Assembly: GCA_030648675.1 (NCBI GenBank)
Contig: JAUSGV010000094.1
Coordinates: 1-8,112 of the forward strand
Length of the DNA: 8,112 nt
Reading direction: 5' to 3'
From: Dehalococcoidales bacterium
GTDB taxonomy: Bacteria; Chloroflexota; Dehalococcoidia; Dehalococcoidales; UBA2162
Position 1 is the first letter of the stretch; each line of letters starts with the position of its first letter. A program made the translations under genes and the position numbers. Below, one piece after another: positions 5,683 through 8,112 of the stretch. The notes beneath the pieces were generated by a model. That model saw nothing but the letters and a program-made list of their open reading frames with translations. It searched no databases and was not told where the DNA came from.

Positions 5683-6633
5683 ATGGTAGTAGATATTCCT
5701 AAAACATTATATAACGGCAAGATAAAGACCTTGACTTTAGGTAAAGGAGCAAAAGCCGTAACCGTCGGTGGTGAAAACAGCTATCCGTTCTATTTGTTCG
5801 AAGGTGAAATGCCGAATCCACCGCGGATAGCCATGGAAGTCTGGGATTGCCCGCCGGAAGATTGGGCGGCAGCGGCTCTTGAGCCATTTGTCGGAGTTAC
5901 CTCCGATCCTGTTGCCTGGGCTAAAAAGTGCGTTAGCGACTACGGTGCCGAAATGATCTGCTTGCAGATGATAAGCACCGACCCTAACGGCCTTAATCGG
6001 GGTGAAGAGGAAGCCGCTCAGGTAGCGAAAAGTGTTGCCGACGCCATCGATGTGCCTTTAATCGTCTGGGGTACGGCCAATCATGAAAAAGATACCGCGT
6101 TATTGCGTCGAGTCGCCGAGCTTTGCCAGGGAAAGAACCTGTTGCTCGGACCTGTCGAGGATGGCGACCATAAAAAGATCGGTGCCGCCGCCCTCGGCTA
6201 CCAGCACACGGTGATCGCATCGTCGCCAATCGATATAAACCTCGCCAAGCAGTTGAATATTCTCCTGGGAAATCTAGGCGTGCCGGATAGCCAATTAATC
6301 ATGGATACCACGGTGAGCGGTCTCGGCTACGGTCTGGAATATGCATACTCAGTGATCGAACGTGTGCGAATGGCAGCGTTGTCCCAGCAGGACGAAAAGC
6401 TTCAATTCCCGATAATCTGCAATATATCCAAGGAAACCTGGAAAAGCCGCGAGGCAAAGGTTACCGCTGAGGATGATCCCAAGATGGGCGACCCCAAAAA
6501 GCGCGGCATTCTGCTTGAAGCTATTTCCGCAACCTGTCTGCTCCTTGCCGGCGGCGACGTTATGATCATGCGTCATCCCGAAGCTATAAAACTGGTTCGT
6601 CAGCTTATTGGCGACCTGACAAAAATAGGATAA
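5683..6633 (+). CDS. acsD: Corrinoid/iron-sulfur protein small subunit (AcsD)
   Basis: AcsD is the small (delta) subunit of the corrinoid iron-sulfur protein, a TIM-barrel that pairs with AcsC. The complex carries the methyl group from methyl-THF to the A-cluster of acetyl-CoA synthase. The 316 residues match the bacterial subunit (about 310-325). Features include PPRIAMEVWD (46-55), ISTDPNGLNRG (98-108), VPLIVWGTANHEKD (124-137), MDTTVSGLGYGLEY (207-220), NISKETWKSRE (247-257) and GGDVMIMRHPEA (290-301). No Cys-rich iron-sulfur motif is present, as expected, since that belongs to AcsC. AGGAG (5673-5677) sits 5 nt before the ATG. It follows the heptamer spacer, so it may be read through from the upstream genes or from an unidentified promoter there. 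acsC, acsB and acsE are not in the window. Confidence 0.93.
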   Translation: MVVDIPKTLYNGKIKTLTLGKGAKAVTVGGENSYPFYLFEGEMPNPPRIAMEVWDCPPEDWAAAALEPFVGVTSDPVAWAKKCVSDYGAEMICLQMISTDPNGLNRGEEEAAQVAKSVADAIDVPLIVWGTANHEKDTALLRRVAELCQGKNLLLGPVEDGDHKKIGAAALGYQHTVIASSPIDINLAKQLNILLGNLGVPDSQLIMDTTVSGLGYGLEYAYSVIERVRMAALSQQDEKLQFPIICNISKETWKSREAKVTAEDDPKMGDPKKRGILLEAISATCLLLAGGDVMIMRHPEAIKLVRQLIGDLTKIG

Positions 6634-6639
6634 AAGTAG

Positions 6640-6669
6640 TTTACATAACATACACTCGTCTCGTATAAT
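6640..6669 (+). promoter_or_regulatory. Sigma70-type promoter for cooS
   Basis: TTTACA (6640-6645, 5 of 6 matches) and a perfect TATAAT (6664-6669) are 18 bp apart in the 78-nt gap before cooS. The start of transcription would be near 6676, leaving a leader of about 35 nt. This suggests that CO dehydrogenase and the genes after it can be expressed separately from the folate genes. Confidence 0.6.
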
Positions 6670-6689
6670 TAAATTAACCTATACAAGAC
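6658..6689. promoter_or_regulatory. Candidate operator dyad before cooS
   Basis: GTCTCGTATA (6658-6667) and TATACAAGAC (6680-6689) are inverted repeats matching at 9 of 10 positions, with a 12-bp AT-rich spacer. The dyad covers the -10 box and the predicted start, the typical place for a repressor. The main promoter region also carries GTATA (27-31) and TATAC (47-51) facing each other, but with a 15-bp spacer and different flanks, so a shared regulator is only a possibility. Confidence 0.4.
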
Positions 6690-6711
6690 TGAGGGATGAG
6701 GGGAACAATAA

Positions 6712-8112
6712 ATGCCAGATAAAGAAGATATTAAAAGCGTTGATCCGGCAACCCTTGAGATGTTGGAAAAGGCAGCTCAAGACGGCTGTAGTACGGCCTT
6801 TGATAGAGCAGCCAGGATGTCGCCGTGTCCAATCGGGGCGGCTGGTAATTGCTGTTCGATCTGCGGTATGGGCCCGTGCCGCGTCCCTTTAGCAAAAGGG
6901 AAGGAAGAGACCGCTGAAGAAAAGAAGAAACGGCGCGGTGTTTGCGGAGCTACCGCGGAGACCATAGCCGCACGTAACTTTGTCAGAATGATCGCTGCCG
7001 GTACTGCCGCGCACGGAGATCATGGCCGTGTCATGGCGAAGCTGTTCCTCGACATTGCTCAGGGTAAAGCTCCCGGATACCAGATAAAAGACGAGCAGAA
7101 ACTGCTGCAACTAGCTCTCGACCTTGGCGTAACTATCGGCGACCGAAGCGTTGAAGAAATCGCGGTTGATTGTGCCAAACTATTGATGGCCGAATTCGGT
7201 AAGCAGGAAGGAGAACTTCTCTTTCTGAAGCGTGCTCCGATAAAGCGGCAGGAACTCTGGCGCAAGCTGGGCATCGCTCCTCGCGGTGTCGATATAGAAG
7301 TCACCGAGGCTATGCATCGCACTCATATGGGGACCGACCAGGACTATAAAGATCTGCTTAACTTCGGCGCGAAAGTTTCGTTAGCTGACGGATGGGGCGG
7401 CAGCATGATCGGTACCGAAGTGCAGGACATTATTTTCGGTACGCCGGCACCGGTATTGAGCCAGATTAATCTCGGCGTGTTGAAAGAAGATGAAGTAAAC
7501 GTAATTATTCACGGGCACGAACCTCAATTGGCTGAAATGATGGCAGTGGCTTCACGCGACCCGGAACTTATTGCTTACGCTAAAACCAAAGGGGCTAAAG
7601 GGATAAACTTGGCCGGTATGTGCTGCACGGCTAATGAAATGCTGATGCGTCACGGCGTGCCCATTGCCGGCAACTTCTTGCAGCAGGAACTTGCCATTGT
7701 TACCGGTGCCCTGGAGGCAATCGTTGTCGACGTGCAGTGCATCATGCAGGGCTTGGCCGATACGGCGAACTGTTATCACACCAAGGTAATCACCACCGAT
7801 CCCAGGGCGAAGATCCAGGGGGCGGTACACATGCCATTTGATGAGCATCACGGCCTCGAATCGGCTACAGCGATTATCCGAGCGGAGGTGGATAACTATC
7901 CCAACCGGCGCGGTAACGTACGCATCCCCAGCCAGAAAACCGATATGATCGCCGGCTTCAGCCATGAGACTATCAACTACCTGCTCGGCGGTATGTTCCG
8001 GGCATCCTACCGGCCGTTAAACGACAACATCATCAACGGCCGTATTCGGGGCGTTGCCGGAGTCGTCGGCTGCAATAATCCGAGGACCACTCACGACGCT
8101 GCCGACCTGATC
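6712..8112 (+). CDS. cooS: Ni-CO dehydrogenase catalytic subunit, 3' end cut by window
   Basis: This is the start (467 codons, open at the window edge) of the anaerobic CO dehydrogenase catalytic subunit, called cooS, or acsA when it works with acetyl-CoA synthase. It interconverts CO2 and CO at the nickel-iron-sulfur C-cluster; the full protein is about 630-670 residues. Seen: D-cluster Cys39 and Cys47; B-cluster Cys48, Cys51, Cys56 and Cys78 in the pattern PCPIG..NCCSICxMGPC..GVCGA; His101 and His104 in AAHGDHG; the HGH motif (267-269) with the C-cluster His; Cys304/Cys305 in GMCCTAN; Cys343 in VDVQCIM; Cys454 in VVGCNNPR. The last two expected C-cluster Cys lie beyond the window. GAGGGG (6698-6703) precedes the ATG by 8 nt. 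The gene is 78 nt after acsD and has its own promoter. The acs context favours the acetyl-CoA synthase-linked form. Confidence 0.95.
   Translation, partial: MPDKEDIKSVDPATLEMLEKAAQDGCSTAFDRAARMSPCPIGAAGNCCSICGMGPCRVPLAKGKEETAEEKKKRRGVCGATAETIAARNFVRMIAAGTAAHGDHGRVMAKLFLDIAQGKAPGYQIKDEQKLLQLALDLGVTIGDRSVEEIAVDCAKLLMAEFGKQEGELLFLKRAPIKRQELWRKLGIAPRGVDIEVTEAMHRTHMGTDQDYKDLLNFGAKVSLADGWGGSMIGTEVQDIIFGTPAPVLSQINLGVLKEDEVNVIIHGHEPQLAEMMAVASRDPELIAYAKTKGAKGINLAGMCCTANEMLMRHGVPIAGNFLQQELAIVTGALEAIVVDVQCIMQGLADTANCYHTKVITTDPRAKIQGAVHMPFDEHHGLESATAIIRAEVDNYPNRRGNVRIPSQKTDMIAGFSHETINYLLGGMFRASYRPLNDNIINGRIRGVAGVVGCNNPRTTHDAADLI

Noticed and set aside
7552..7965. A 137-codon open frame on the minus strand inside cooS
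   Set aside because: It is fully covered by the conserved CO dehydrogenase frame, including Cys304/305 and Cys343 on the + strand; its translation resembles no family I know.

Overview
The window holds a bacterial Wood-Ljungdahl (reductive acetyl-CoA) gene cluster. All genes are on the + strand, and there are no mobile elements, CRISPR arrays or tRNA/rRNA genes that I can see. Order: CooC/AcsF-type ATPase (123-914), formate-tetrahydrofolate ligase fhs (967-2742), second CooC-type ATPase (2772-3560), two tandem FolD paralogues (3557-4435 and 4448-5332), an unrecognised 72-residue protein (5347-5565), corrinoid/iron-sulfur protein small subunit acsD (5683-6633), and the 5' 467 codons of the nickel CO dehydrogenase catalytic subunit cooS/acsA (6712 to the window edge).

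Organism: folate-linked one-carbon enzymes (Fhs, FolD) beside acsD and cooS point to an anaerobic bacterium that fixes CO2 or oxidises acetate. The long, divergent Fhs (591 residues, with RQPSGGP and GGGNALLIP in place of the usual motifs), the roughly balanced base composition and the heptamer-rich spacer would fit an uncultured Chloroflexota lineage such as Dehalococcoidia. That assignment is an inference from memory and is not proven here.

Layout and regulation: a near-consensus sigma70-type promoter (TTGACT-N17-TATACT, 5-33) precedes an ~80-nt leader containing a hairpin. The first six genes are tightly packed (gaps 52, 29, -4, 12 and 14 nt) and probably form one operon. A 117-nt AT-rich spacer of degenerate heptamers separates them from acsD. 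cooS appears to have its own promoter (TTTACA-N18-TATAAT), overlapped by a 10-bp-arm dyad that looks like an operator.

Function: Fhs makes formyl-THF. The FolD pair would convert this through methenyl-THF to methylene-THF. After reduction (enzyme not in the window), the methyl group reaches the AcsC/AcsD corrinoid protein. CooS supplies CO from CO2, and the CooC-type ATPases would mature the nickel sites. acsB, acsC, acsE and metF are not in the window.

Most striking observation: the two FolD paralogues align without gaps through residue 276 and have decayed in complementary ways. The first has lost the catalytic Lys (Ile53) and Gln (Phe97) needed for the cyclohydrolase step but keeps an intact nucleotide-binding Rossmann loop. 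The second keeps Tyr49, Lys53, Gln97 and Asp120 but has lost the nucleotide-binding motifs (GRS to NVD, TPYG to AALA, VGK to VNQ). This suggests that a normally bifunctional enzyme has been split into a dehydrogenase-only and a cyclohydrolase-only protein, possibly working as a heterodimer.
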